Positions 7,824 through 17,489 of a stretch of 64,000 nt of DNA are shown here, piece after piece. Location: contig CAJQUW010011499.1 of the NCBI GenBank assembly GCA_907163375.1, positions 118,231 through 182,230 on the forward strand, read 5' to 3'. Every line of letters starts with the position of its first letter. Positions within the stretch are counted from its first letter, which is position 1. Below the pieces are notes generated by a model, which was given only the letters and a program-made list of their open reading frames with translations, did no database searches and was not told the origin of the DNA. Both the position numbers and the translations under genes were made by a program. The stretch is from Prostheceraeus crozeri (lineage: Eukaryota > Platyhelminthes > Polycladida > Euryleptidae).

Positions 7824-9002
7824 TTAGTCATCCTTTGGCAGTCTCGCGCGTTTCCGAATCGAAAATTTGTGGAGATGGCCGCGCATTCGTAGGCTGGCGT
7901 GGAGGCATTTTTTCGTGGGATGACCATTGTAGCATAGGATGGATTCGTCTAAATTCTGGTTTACGAGTACTTCGCCGGCCAAATGATTATCCCGAATAGG
8001 GATGTGAAACTCAAACAAACGATCCTCATTCACACGTTCCCACTCATCCCTCATGCGCTCCAACTTCTCATACGCCTGCCTCTCATCACCCCGCCGAGCC
8101 ACAGTCCTCTCCAACTCAACATTCCTCGCTCTCAACACACTCATCTCCTTCATCATCTCCTCAAACTTCGCTTCTGCATCTCTCATTCTTCTCTCCGCAG
8201 CACTCGCCCTCTTCTCACACTCATCATTCTTCTCTTCCAACTCTCGCGTCTTTTTCTTCAAATCAGTCACACTACGCCTCATTCTAATATTTTCATCCGC
8301 TACCTCCTTCGACTTCAGTTCCTTCTTTTTCAACTCATCCAACTCCTTCACAACTTCATCCTTCACTTTCTTCAAACTCTCATACTTATTAACCAACAAA
8401 TCATGCGCCATCTGCTGCGAAACATGCCTCTTCTCTTCATCCTTCAACCACCTCGCCGACTGCACACGAATCCCACCACTCTTCACTTTTGGGGAAGCTG
8501 AGCTCTTCGGGGGGTCGGTGATGACGATGTTTGACACCTCCGTCGACGAAGAGCTCAACTTCCTCACACGCTTCCTCACACGCTCCCTATCTAAATCCAC
8601 ATCATCCTCATCATCACTCTCAAGCACTCTCTTTCGCCCAATCTCAGCCTCCAACGACGCAACCGCTCTCGCCAACTCATCATTCTCAACAACATTCTCA
8701 ACAACATTCTCAGCCTTACCCTCTCGCTCGATCGCCAACATTCGCTCCCTCTCTTCCACAATCAACTGCGTAAATCTCAAATCAGTCACTAAACCACCAC
8801 TACAGTCAGCATGCACTCTGTAAAAACGCGCCTCATCCTCATCACCCTTCAGCACTGTACACTTCACGCACGCAACCCTATTCAAGATAATCATGTGGCC
8901 GGTGCCCGCCTTCTTGACATGAGCCTTGGCGTCCGCACTGCGATTAACTCGCCCACATGTGCACATTTTAATATGGTATTTGCGGTTCCTGTCATTAGCC
9001 AT
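7824..9002 (-). CDS. Unrecognised 392-residue protein: Cys-rich N-terminus, acidic/basic patch and long coiled coil
   Basis: The frame is intact from ATG 9002 to TGA. Residues 1-70 carry Cys14, Cys16, Cys45, Cys48 and Cys67 with His36 and His64, a pattern that could bind zinc. Residues 97-107 repeat the unit ENVV. Residues 128-138 are acidic (ESDDEDDVDLD) and are followed by a strongly basic stretch (RERVRKRVRK) that could be a nuclear localisation signal, then a Ser run. From about 190 to 345 the protein is Lys/Glu/Arg-rich with heptad-like Leu spacing, so a long coiled coil is likely. The last 60 residues are basic. No signal peptide or membrane segment is seen. A TATA-like ACTTATACA lies about 40 bases upstream. 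It is the largest intact gene of the element in this window. A structural or DNA-scaffold role is inference only. Confidence 0.6.
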   Translation of the reverse strand: MANDRNRKYHIKMCTCGRVNRSADAKAHVKKAGTGHMIILNRVACVKCTVLKGDEDEARFYRVHADCSGGLVTDLRFTQLIVEERERMLAIEREGKAENVVENVVENDELARAVASLEAEIGRKRVLESDDEDDVDLDRERVRKRVRKLSSSSTEVSNIVITDPPKSSASPKVKSGGIRVQSARWLKDEEKRHVSQQMAHDLLVNKYESLKKVKDEVVKELDELKKKELKSKEVADENIRMRRSVTDLKKKTRELEEKNDECEKRASAAERRMRDAEAKFEEMMKEMSVLRARNVELERTVARRGDERQAYEKLERMRDEWERVNEDRLFEFHIPIRDNHLAGEVLVNQNLDESILCYNGHPTKKCLHASLRMRGHLHKFSIRKRARLPKDD

Positions 9003-9804
9003 GCCTGATTTTATTGTTAACTGTAAGGTAATGAAATTTGTATAAGTTTGGAATCATGTAGTACAGTCATATTCCTAAAGAGTGTAGTGAGTGGCACTCG
9101 ATCCCGTCGACAGCCCGAAGGCCTTGTACTGATCACTAGGGAAGTGAGAGATCTTCCCCGATACCAGCTCTTTACAGCTGAAGACATCATTGTCACTGCC
9201 CCGAAGTGGTAACAGGAACGCCGAGTCAAAGGTAGTGATCAGTAGCTGGGATCTAACCCCTCAAAGCTGCCTTAGACTTAGTTAAATTTCAAATCTGATA
9301 GCAGATTTGAACTCAGGATACTTGAAAACCTTAGTCTATATGTTAAAACTTTGAAAAAAGTGAAAATTAAGAATTTTTAAAAAATTCCGCATTTTTACTA
9401 CTCATACTACTTTTAAAAAATTTTATCAGTAGTGAAGACACTATCAAACTCTATCATAGAAACTTTGAAGTAAGAAGATAGCTTGCCTACTTCAAAAGAT
9501 AGAGTCCTTTGAAATACCCGATATCGGGAGCTCAGAGCGACGACCGTCGCTTACCTCGTCTTTCGATGAAGTGATCAGACTTACGTTGTCGGGGGTTTAT
9601 ATATGCTCGGAAGAAAACTTAAAATGGCTCTATCTCCGAAAGTATTCATCGTAGCGACACGCGGTTTGTTGCAAACGATTCGTCTTATCATTCTCTATCA
9701 AATGACACCTGAACCATTCTCATGTGACCACGGGAAGTTGGTGGGTCAGCACATGTCCATGTAACATGCCACAAGTGAAAAAATTCCTAAGTGTGAGAGC
9801 TCCA
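9003..9804. other. Gene-free stretch at the likely edge of the virus-like element
   Basis: No supported gene. An 11-base inverted repeat, ACTGATCACTA (9136) and TAGTGATCAGT (9233), brackets about 100 bases. At 9295-9313 a palindrome AAATCT-GATAGC-AGATTT shares the string CTGATAGCAGATT with the start of the 138-bp cassette. The boundary of the element is not visible as a clear terminal repeat. Confidence 0.4.
9040..9048 (-). promoter_or_regulatory. TATA-like box of the coiled-coil gene
   Basis: ACTTATACA on the minus strand, about 39 bases before the ATG. It matches TATA consensus less well than the boxes of the two smaller genes but has the same spacing, which supports a shared promoter design. 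Confidence 0.4.
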
Positions 9805-10322
9805 GTGTGGTGAAAATTTTGAAAAATTTAAAACTTCCGAATTTCGACCTGCGACCGACACCAAAACATTTTTCATCAAATTTCACTGACCTCCCCCCCC
9901 TCGTTCAGAGAAATTTGATGAAAAATGTTTTGGTGACGGTCCCAGGTCGAAATGCCACACTTTGGAAAATTTTCAAAATTTTACCCATACAAAGCCACTC
10001 TGACACAGGATTTTTTCAGGTGAGCGAGCTCCGACCTAAAATCTTGTAACCGCTCTAACTTTTGAACAAAGACAGATATGAACAAGCCGTTTCTTTCACT
10101 GAATTTGTCTCACTCTTAGCTTTCAAACGAGCTATGGCACGACAAAATCCGTCCACTAGAAGCCAAGATCGAAGCTAGCTGTCCAGAGGGGGGGGGAGGT
10201 CAGTGAAATTTGATGAAAAATGTTTTGGTGACGGTCCCAGGTCGAAATTCCACACTTTGGAAAATTTTCAAAATTTTACCCATACAAAGCCACTCTAACA
10301 CTTAGGATTTTTTCAGGTGAGC
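9805..10322. repeat. Inverted and direct repeats of a 116-bp unit
   Basis: A unit beginning GAAATTTGATGAAAAATG and ending TTTTTTCAGGTGAGC occurs at 9910-10025 and again, in the same direction, at 10205-10322. The segment 9805-9888 is the inverted counterpart of its first half, so 9805-10000 can fold back around a short loop that contains eight C. The pattern is that of a foldback or nested miniature transposon. No coding capacity is apparent. Confidence 0.75.
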
Positions 10323-10502
10323 TACGACAGTCCACCCCTCCCAACCTGGCCGGCACACCACGCCAACCTGGCCGGCACACCACGCCAACCTAGACACCAC
10401 ATCACCGCGCGCTACACGACGGTCGACCAGAGGGGGGGGGACGTCAGACCCGAAACACCACGGCGGCCGACCACGGCACTCTGCCGGTCCAGAGGGGGGG
10501 GG
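10188..10502 (+). repeat. Three G9 tracts in a shared CCAGAG...GTCAG context
   Basis: Runs of exactly nine G occur at 10188-10196, 10432-10440 and 10494-10502. Each follows CCAGA and is followed by A(C/G)GTCAG. The complementary form, eight C after GACCT, is at 9893-9900. The runs therefore belong to repeated units rather than arising alone. Confidence 0.7.
10341..10400 (+). repeat. 22-bp tandem repeat, about 2.7 copies
   Basis: A 22-base unit starting CCAACCTGGCCGG begins at 10341 and 10363, with a diverged partial copy at 10385. It lies inside the GC-rich patch between the 116-bp repeats and the G9 tracts. Confidence 0.8.
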
Positions 10503-10509
10503 ACGTCAG

Positions 10510-11040
10510 CGATGGCGGCCATCTTGCGCTATCCAGAAGTGGAGTTTTACTTACTACTCGCGTGCGTATGAGGCATTGATTGAAACGGGCAATATTATGA
10601 CGCTGTAACAGTGTCACACTGCGTAGGATCAATGGCTTCAAAAAGAGCCAGTGTGACGAGCTGTTTATTAACACCGCATTATCCGATATAGATTTAATTA
10701 ATACCAAGTGTGCTTGTATTTCATGCATACATATTAGCTATACACGTAGGTCCTTATAAGCTCTCAGGTGAAGGCAGTCTATCGGTATATAGACTATCGG
10801 TATATAGCCATACAGTAGGCCTATTATGCATAATATGTGCAAAATCAATTAAAGGCTCTAATACTATTAAGATCAATATAGTCCTAGGCCTACTTCCGTG
10901 ACCTTCGTCAATTAAAAAAATATACACACATGGTATAGGCCCAAGGTTTACCCGATGCAGCTTGGGGTCAACTTGTGTACGTTTTTAGCTCTAAAGCAGG
11001 CTATTGGGATGGGTATCTATTGTGATCCCAATGGAAATTC
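10510..11040. other. Gene-free stretch
   Basis: Ordinary AT-rich sequence between the G-tract repeats and the decayed retrotransposon. A short tandem duplication (TATCGGTATATAGAC, about 10780-10810) is the only structure noted. No supported gene or RNA. Confidence 0.4.
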
Positions 11041-12960
11041 TCATTGATATTGGGTTGGGATTGGACTGGAAATTCGTCCCAGCGGCAAGCCTCAGGATTG
11101 GTAAACTTGTTTAAGTTCAGATTTGGGAAGGAAATTTCTGAGTTGTCGGATGATGAACAGTCGACTGCTGGCCCGTTTGCAAATCTCGTTAACGTCCGTG
11201 TCCCATTTCAGATTTTGATGAAGCGTGATGCCGAGAAACTTAAAAGAGTCGTATTGCTAGGAGAGCTAATGTATGGACGGCGACTCTTATTCGAAGATGA
11301 CCACCTCTGTCTTATCTGTGTTCAGTTCCAAAACCGCTTCAGTGGCACCCTGAGTCCATCTTAATCATTTAAGAGTCAGAATCTCCGAACAGTCGCAAGA
11401 GCGATTCAACGGAATCAAAATCAGAAAATCGTCGGCAAATTTCAGGACTTTAGCGCTTTTGTGATTAGCAACAAATGACCCCACGTGAGCAGCAAATAAG
11501 TATGGCCCGAGAACTGAGCCTTGTGGGAAGCCAGATGTGACGATAGAAATATTGCTGATGTGAGTTCTATCTAAGACAACTTGCTGTCACCAACCCTGGA
11601 AGTAGTCACTTAGCCACTTTATTCATCCACCAAAAATGTTCGACTACAGAATAGTTCGAAGCAGTGCTTGATGATTTAGTTTGTCGAATGGTCTTTTTAT
11701 GTCAAATGAAATTGCAAGTATACCTGAGAAGTTGCCAGAGTCGATCAGCTTTGTTGCAAAATCTTGTAATATAATGTGAGCATGTGCGGTTGAGCAGGAT
11801 GGTCTGAAATCATATTGATCTGGTCCGTACAGTTCAAGAATGTTTTCTTTGGCAGATGCAATAACATACTTCTCTAGAATTGTTGCTATGATTGGAAGCA
11901 ATGAAAGGCCGAAAGTTATTCGTGTTGCTGGATCTGGGTTTTGAGACGGGGATGACGTGGCCAAATTTCCACTGCTCTGGTGAGATCCTAAACTCAACCG
12001 AAAGCGCAAAAAGATGCGAAATAGGTCTGCAAGGAACTGAAGCGCACTGTCTCAATAACCTTGGGGATAACGAGTCACTTCCAGAACTTTGGACCTTGAT
12101 TGATCGCAAGAACTTTTCTGTTTCAGATGCACTGGTGCTCACGGTCCATTGGTTTTCGGTGTCAATAATTGAGTTATTAGACGAACTCCAGTCGGGTGAT
12201 TGGGTAAAGACTATCGTGAACAAGTCGTCAAAAAAAATTGAGCAGCATATTCAGGTGTTTCAAATTCATTCATTCAAAATATGAATAGTACTCCCGGTAA
12301 TCTGTTGTTGGTAATTGACTTAGCGACACTCCAAAAGCTACCTCTCCAGGCTTTTAAGTCTTCGGACCATTTTTTCTTCGCTCGAAAAATTTCCGATTTA
12401 ATTTTACGCTTGTAATAATGGTACATTTCGTAATCATTAGACCAGAGTGCCGCAAATCTTTTGTTGATCAGAAGTTCTATTTTTCCCGTCACCCACGGCT
12501 TGTCAGCTGCAGATAGTTCGACGTAGGTATAAGGAATGAGTTCATGTTATGAATAGGAGGTTGAGTAGAAGTAATCACACTTTTCCTGAAGCGATGCTTT
12601 TGAGCGATGCATATCATACCACGGATGTTCATGCAGTTCTGCTTTCTCCGATAGTCATAGACTTAACGACTTTTTTTAGATTTAGTGGTAGATATGACCA
12701 GTTGAATTAAAACTGTCCAGTGGCCTGCGTCACCGAAGTTAGGACCAATGACAGGAGCATTATAACTGTCAACCAGAGTGGATTCCAGGAAAACTTTATC
12801 AAGAATAGAAGTCTTCCTAGTGGGGTAGCTCACTACCTGAGCTAGCCCTAAGACTCACAAAGAGTATCACATGGAAGGTGGTTTACATCTCCCAAAATGA
12901 TCATTCGTGAAGGTTGTACTTTGCAATCGATGACTTCACCATAACCATAAGTTACTCCGA
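11041..12960 (-). pseudogene. Decayed non-LTR retrotransposon ORF2 (endonuclease and reverse transcriptase)
   Basis: Read on the minus strand, fragments appear in the correct order for a LINE ORF2. The endonuclease part near 12.9-12.7 kb has GDVN for the usual GDFN and a terminal G-H where SDH is expected. The RT part has FRPSCSTAH and SFDIKRPFDKLNH (11.8-11.65 kb), SGFPQGSVLGPYLF (about 11.55 kb) and FADDF (about 11.44 kb). After it comes FLGITLHQNLKWDTDV (about 11.25 kb), typical of the region after the RT. Several frameshifts and stops interrupt it, and ORF1 was not found. It is clearly older than the element at 47.5 kb and differs from it in sequence. The family is probably in the Jockey/CR1/L2 group; I cannot place it more finely. 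Confidence 0.85.
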
Positions 12961-15900
12961 TCTACGCGGTTATATGCTTGATAGTTATCAATCATGTCGT
13001 ATTTTTCACTAAAAGTAAAAATTCCCTTGTGAAAATCAGGAAATTAATACTTCACGGCCAGATAGGTTAATTATTGAGCATGTTATGAAAATAATCAGTT
13101 GGAAAAGAATTCTGTAGCCACAGGACTGAATAATGCAACCATTACGACGAGCGGAGTTCCGTCCTGAACACCGGAAACCGCTGATCAAGTTTTTGTATAT
13201 AAAATTGATCAATTGAAAGCAAGTGTGATTTCCAAATTCAGGTTCTGTAAATGATTCGACCTCGCCTGTCAAATCGTATCAGATAGTCGTCCCAGAGGCT
13301 ACATGCTTTGCGAGGGAAGAGGCCAGGTGAAATTGTAGGTCATAAATACTTGATGTTGACTAAAATCTGAAATTACTCAAAATGTGCTTCCCATTCTTTC
13401 TGTTGGCAACGACCCGAGATCAATCATTTTCACGAAGAGGATTTGTGTAAATTATTCTTGAAATGTAATTGATTACAATTACTAATTACATCTCTATCAA
13501 TGATTACTATCGTAAATTACTCCGTTTCCCTTCTATTACATTTCAATCACTTTAGATAACTTCAGGTTCTCAATATGGATTTTAACAATAAATTTCGTTG
13601 TAAATTTCTTTTAAAATAGTTGTCGGTAGTTGAACATTTGCGTGCTCGTATAATACCACAATGTCGCATAATTAGCAGTTATTGTAACGCATTATCGACT
13701 AGGAAAATAAAGCAATTTATAGTGCATGTTGAATGAATATTTAACAGTGCTGCTAACAAAGTAATGACAGTTACTTCTCAATTACACGACTAAAATGTTA
13801 TTAACTTCAATTACAAATTGCTCATCAAAAAATACTACTAGTATTGATTATGATTAGGCGTACTTATTACAACACAAGTCTGTCACGAAGTACAACATGA
13901 TAATCAATATTCATACTCGCCACCATTAAATAAGACCAAAAAAGTGTCTTCATGCGATGATTTCCAATGGAATCCATCGAAACGGGCGATCCTCTTGTTT
14001 CTAGAGAATTTACATTTCTAGCTTCATAACATATTTGCATTGTAAGTCTATACTTGCCTGTAAATAATAAACTTAAAAATAAAGTCGGCAATAATTCATT
14101 GACGATTTCAAGGCAATTGAAAAGCATGTCGCTAAATGAATGTCGTGAAAAATTCGTTCAGAAAATACAATGGTCAAACAAAAAATGGTCGAGTTCAAAG
14201 TCACCCTGCACAACTTAGATGATACTATTGTTATTTAAATTTAATTCACTGAAAACCGACAAATCATTGATCTGCCATCTTCAGATATTATCTATTCTGC
14301 TTTCGAAAAACAAGATTAAAAGCAGATTTGAAGTATTGCTTTAAATAACACATTACGTCAAAAATTCTGTTTACATATCTTTGACAATACGGCTATTGGA
14401 TGAGTATTAGACACATTATCTTATTCAGCCAAGTACAACATGCGGTAATTGTGACTTACGCTAATTCGTCCATCCATACACCAAAATGATAACTGTGAAA
14501 GCTGGGAATAAGCTAGGTGCATATCTTTTTCATAAGAAGTCTTCATCGAGTGTCACTGTTTAGAAATTTCTAAAAAATACAATCTGTGGTACTTAGTCTA
14601 TTTGTTTGCCCATCTCTGGATTAGGAACTTGTTGTGGAAAAGTGGAAAGAAGATTCAGAAAATTAGATCGTTCAGAACTAAAATCGATTAAAATCAGAAA
14701 AATTGCATAAAGAATGAATCGAAATCTAATATTCAAAATCGCCGCACACTAGAAATTTGCAGCTTCACAGGAAAACGCCACATTGCCTATGAACTCTCCG
14801 TTGAGTACTGTTCCTGTTTTTCCGAAGGCGTATGAAATTCTCATCCAATATGGAAGTTTGCTAATTAATTGATTCGCTTCATTGCACTTTCTTATTGAAT
14901 TCTGTCATGATTAACAATCCTCTCACTTCTTTTCACAACTTGGATGTGATTTTGATTAATATTCTCTCACTTATAAGTTAAATGAGAAATGTCGACATTG
15001 GGACAGTAAATGCGTGAAATGTTAGATGAACTGCCACGTCTAATATCCGATAACTCCTCAATGTTAACTAATATAGCCGACTATCTGTTTGCAATCACTT
15101 TAAAGCTTGCCGAATATTTATTTGACACCGCAGGAATTTCAACTCAAACACATCGCCATTTTTAAAGCCGCTGGGATTCACTCACCAGATATCATTGGAA
15201 ATGAAAATCCAATTTGTAGTCTTTTATCGCTTTACGTTGGAAGTTTACACTTCTGATTTTGAAATCAATGCTGGCGCTTTTCCCCGGACTGCATGAAATC
15301 CAACGAAAAGGAATAGCGAAAATAATCTCGCGGAGTTCGAAATTTTGATGACAGTTTCATGGATACGATCGGATGGAATAGTAAACTGGTTGACGCAAAG
15401 CCGTTGATTGAGAATACAACTTTGTTGCCAATAATTGCGATTTTTATCAGCATTGGAATGGTTACTACTTTTTGCAATGGGTAAAGCTTTGGTGGTCCCG
15501 AATTCAGAACATTGGCGACATTGAATTCACATTGTAAGGGAGTTGTGGAGCGGCGTTCTCGTCAGATGCAAAGAACGACAAGATAACGTAATCCCTTTGT
15601 GTCCTAGAAATTGCAATTTGTCTTCAATCATCGCGATCATTTGCATTATTAGTTTCCCAATAACAGTTATTGCCTCCCAAAATGCTTTTCTTTTAAATTC
15701 ATGAATAATGAAAATATTATGACGCTCGAATTTTACGTGAAATTGATCAGAGTTACGCGGGAAACACTGAGTTCTCTTTGCAGTGTAACTTTTTCCGATT
15801 AAGGTTGGTCAAGACTATTGCTGCAAAATAAGTGCATTACAGTGTTTCATAAGAACTGTATTGATCAGCAGTTGATGAAAATTGTCTCACATGCTATTCC

Positions 15901-16412
15901 CATCCGCTCGTTTTATGCTTAGGTTTGATTATTTGTATGATCGATTCGAACACTTCCCTTTGGATGATCAAAAGTGAAGTCAACGAGTCAACGTTTCTAT
16001 TTCTAGAAAACTAAATAAGTAATTCTCAGTTTCCCACCGTTGCAAGACCATTACTAAAAATAGTTGAATGCATTCACTGAGCTTGAGAGGGGAGACCTAG
16101 CCGGAATTTCAAGGTAGTGATCTTCAGTCTAATAGCCCGGCTCCATTTTCTCGGTTTTGCTTTGAGTTCGAAGCCATCTGAATACCGATGTAAAATGCGC
16201 TTTAATAATCAATCACTACATTTTCGGATTCATTTATGATGCTTTGACTTCTTTATGAGAACTATCCCTCAGACACCAGAAGACCTGATGAAGGGTCCAG
16301 TGGACCGCGGAGCCACATTTTTCTGTTTCCCTTTTGCTACTGACGCTATATCAACCACTCTTGCACATGCGAAATCATCACATCATCGCGTGACATTTCA
16401 TTTCAGTTTACC
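12961..16412. other. Gene-free stretch
   Basis: AT-rich sequence with no open frame that looks like a gene. Between 13440 and 13830 there is a low-complexity patch rich in ATTAC/GTAAT words (TGATTACAATTACTAATTAC and similar). I see no RNA gene or convincing repeat end in the rest. Confidence 0.4.
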
Positions 16413-17059
16413 TATAGAGTAAGTATATTAGGTAGAGTGGTAACTCCGCATTTATTAAATCCCCAATGTGTATACACTTTCGATTTTATTAAATGAACTC
16501 AAGGGGATGCAGGTGGTAATTATCACCAAATGTGAGATATGCAAATTTTTGCAGTTCTGAAGAAATTACCACGGAATTGAATGATCATGGTTGTAATGCA
16601 AAAGGAATGATGGTGTTTTGCAGATTCTCAGTGTCATGACAGCCTTGGAGATTTAATGTTTCTTAAATTAACGAATCGATGGGTACTTTCATGCTCAAAT
16701 TTTGGGGGTGCTCATATTTTTTAGGTACTCATGCTCAAAGTTTCATGAAGACTTCCATTATAATACGATTAATGAAATTACCATGATAATCAGCTTAATT
16801 TCCACTTAGTTAGGATGCTTATTAGCAAATATTCATTCCTTTTGATATCCAACTTGCTTCATACTACTTATAAAGAGGACGTTGTCTCGACAGTATATAA
16901 ATTTGCAAAATTTTGACTTTCTTGAAACAGCTCAAATAATTTTTTGGACCACAGGAACGCAATCTCCGCAAAAAGCTGAATCTTTTGATATAAAAATTTT
17001 CACTGTATACAGATACTTTTTTTGAGTCGACACTCTACCTATATATCACTACTCTATGA
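16413..17059. mobile_element. TIR element, family A copy 1 (non-autonomous)
   Basis: The left end TATAGAGTAAGTATATTAGG and the reversed right end CATAGAGTAGTGATATATAGG match over about 35 imperfect bases, both continuing with TAGAGTG and, shortly after, ACTC. Internal sequence matches, in inverted orientation, the copies at 40529-41387 and 60690-63015. No transposase is present, so it is a miniature or deleted DNA transposon. Target duplication is not clear. Confidence 0.7.
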
Positions 17060-17441
17060 GTTGACCTATTTGAAGTATGATAAATAGGCCAAGGGGTACA
17101 TTAAACCCCTTCCTCAGGTCGTAGAGGGTGTAAATAATTTTTAGTCTCAGATGAAAAACGATTTTGTGCATATACATGATGGTGAAATTTTGAGTGTCGT
17201 GTTAGAAGACAGCAAATGCGAGTGCTTTGTTTTCGCACATGATCGTGCGTGACTGCTGCGCCTATATAAACAACTCGGCATACATCAATGGCAAATATGA
17301 AAGCTATCATTACATACTTTGGATTACTGATGTCTCGGTATCAGTAGTTTGAATTGACGGTTAATACTATATTTTCTTGGGAGATGAAACCAACTGATTG
17401 GAAGTCATACTGTCGCTCGTCGACAGTCCAGCTGCAAATCG

Positions 17442-17487
17442 TTGGCCTAGAATGCCAGAGCTCGGTGGTTCAAATCCACTAGGACGC
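17442..17487 (+). repeat. tRNA-derived fragment (anticodon arm plus T arm)
   Basis: A 5-bp stem TTGGC/GCCAG closes a 7-base loop CTAGAAT that has the form of an anticodon loop (AGA). Five bases later GGTGG-TTCAAAT-CCACT forms a T arm containing a perfect internal B box GGTTCAAATCC. No matching D arm or acceptor stem is found, so it is not an intact tRNA gene. It is best read as part of a tRNA-derived SINE or a tRNA pseudogene. Confidence 0.45.
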
Positions 17488-17489
17488 AA

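Noticed and set aside
7685..7927. 80-codon minus-strand frame overlapping the 3' end of the coiled-coil gene and cassette 3
   Set aside because: It overlaps the better supported gene in another frame and has no promoter or family.
8053..8823. Plus-strand frames of up to 256 codons inside the coiled-coil gene
   Set aside because: They are Ser/Leu/Phe-rich antisense shadows of the Lys/Glu-rich minus-strand gene, which has the TATA-like box and the natural composition.
11044..12284. Plus-strand frames at 11044-11364 and 11892-12284
   Set aside because: They are antisense to the decayed reverse transcriptase, whose motifs are clear on the minus strand.
16270..16320. CTGATGA followed by a GGTCC/GGACC stem, resembling a hammerhead ribozyme
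   Set aside because: The required GAAA after the stem is missing (GCGGAGCC instead) and no cleavage-site helix could be formed.
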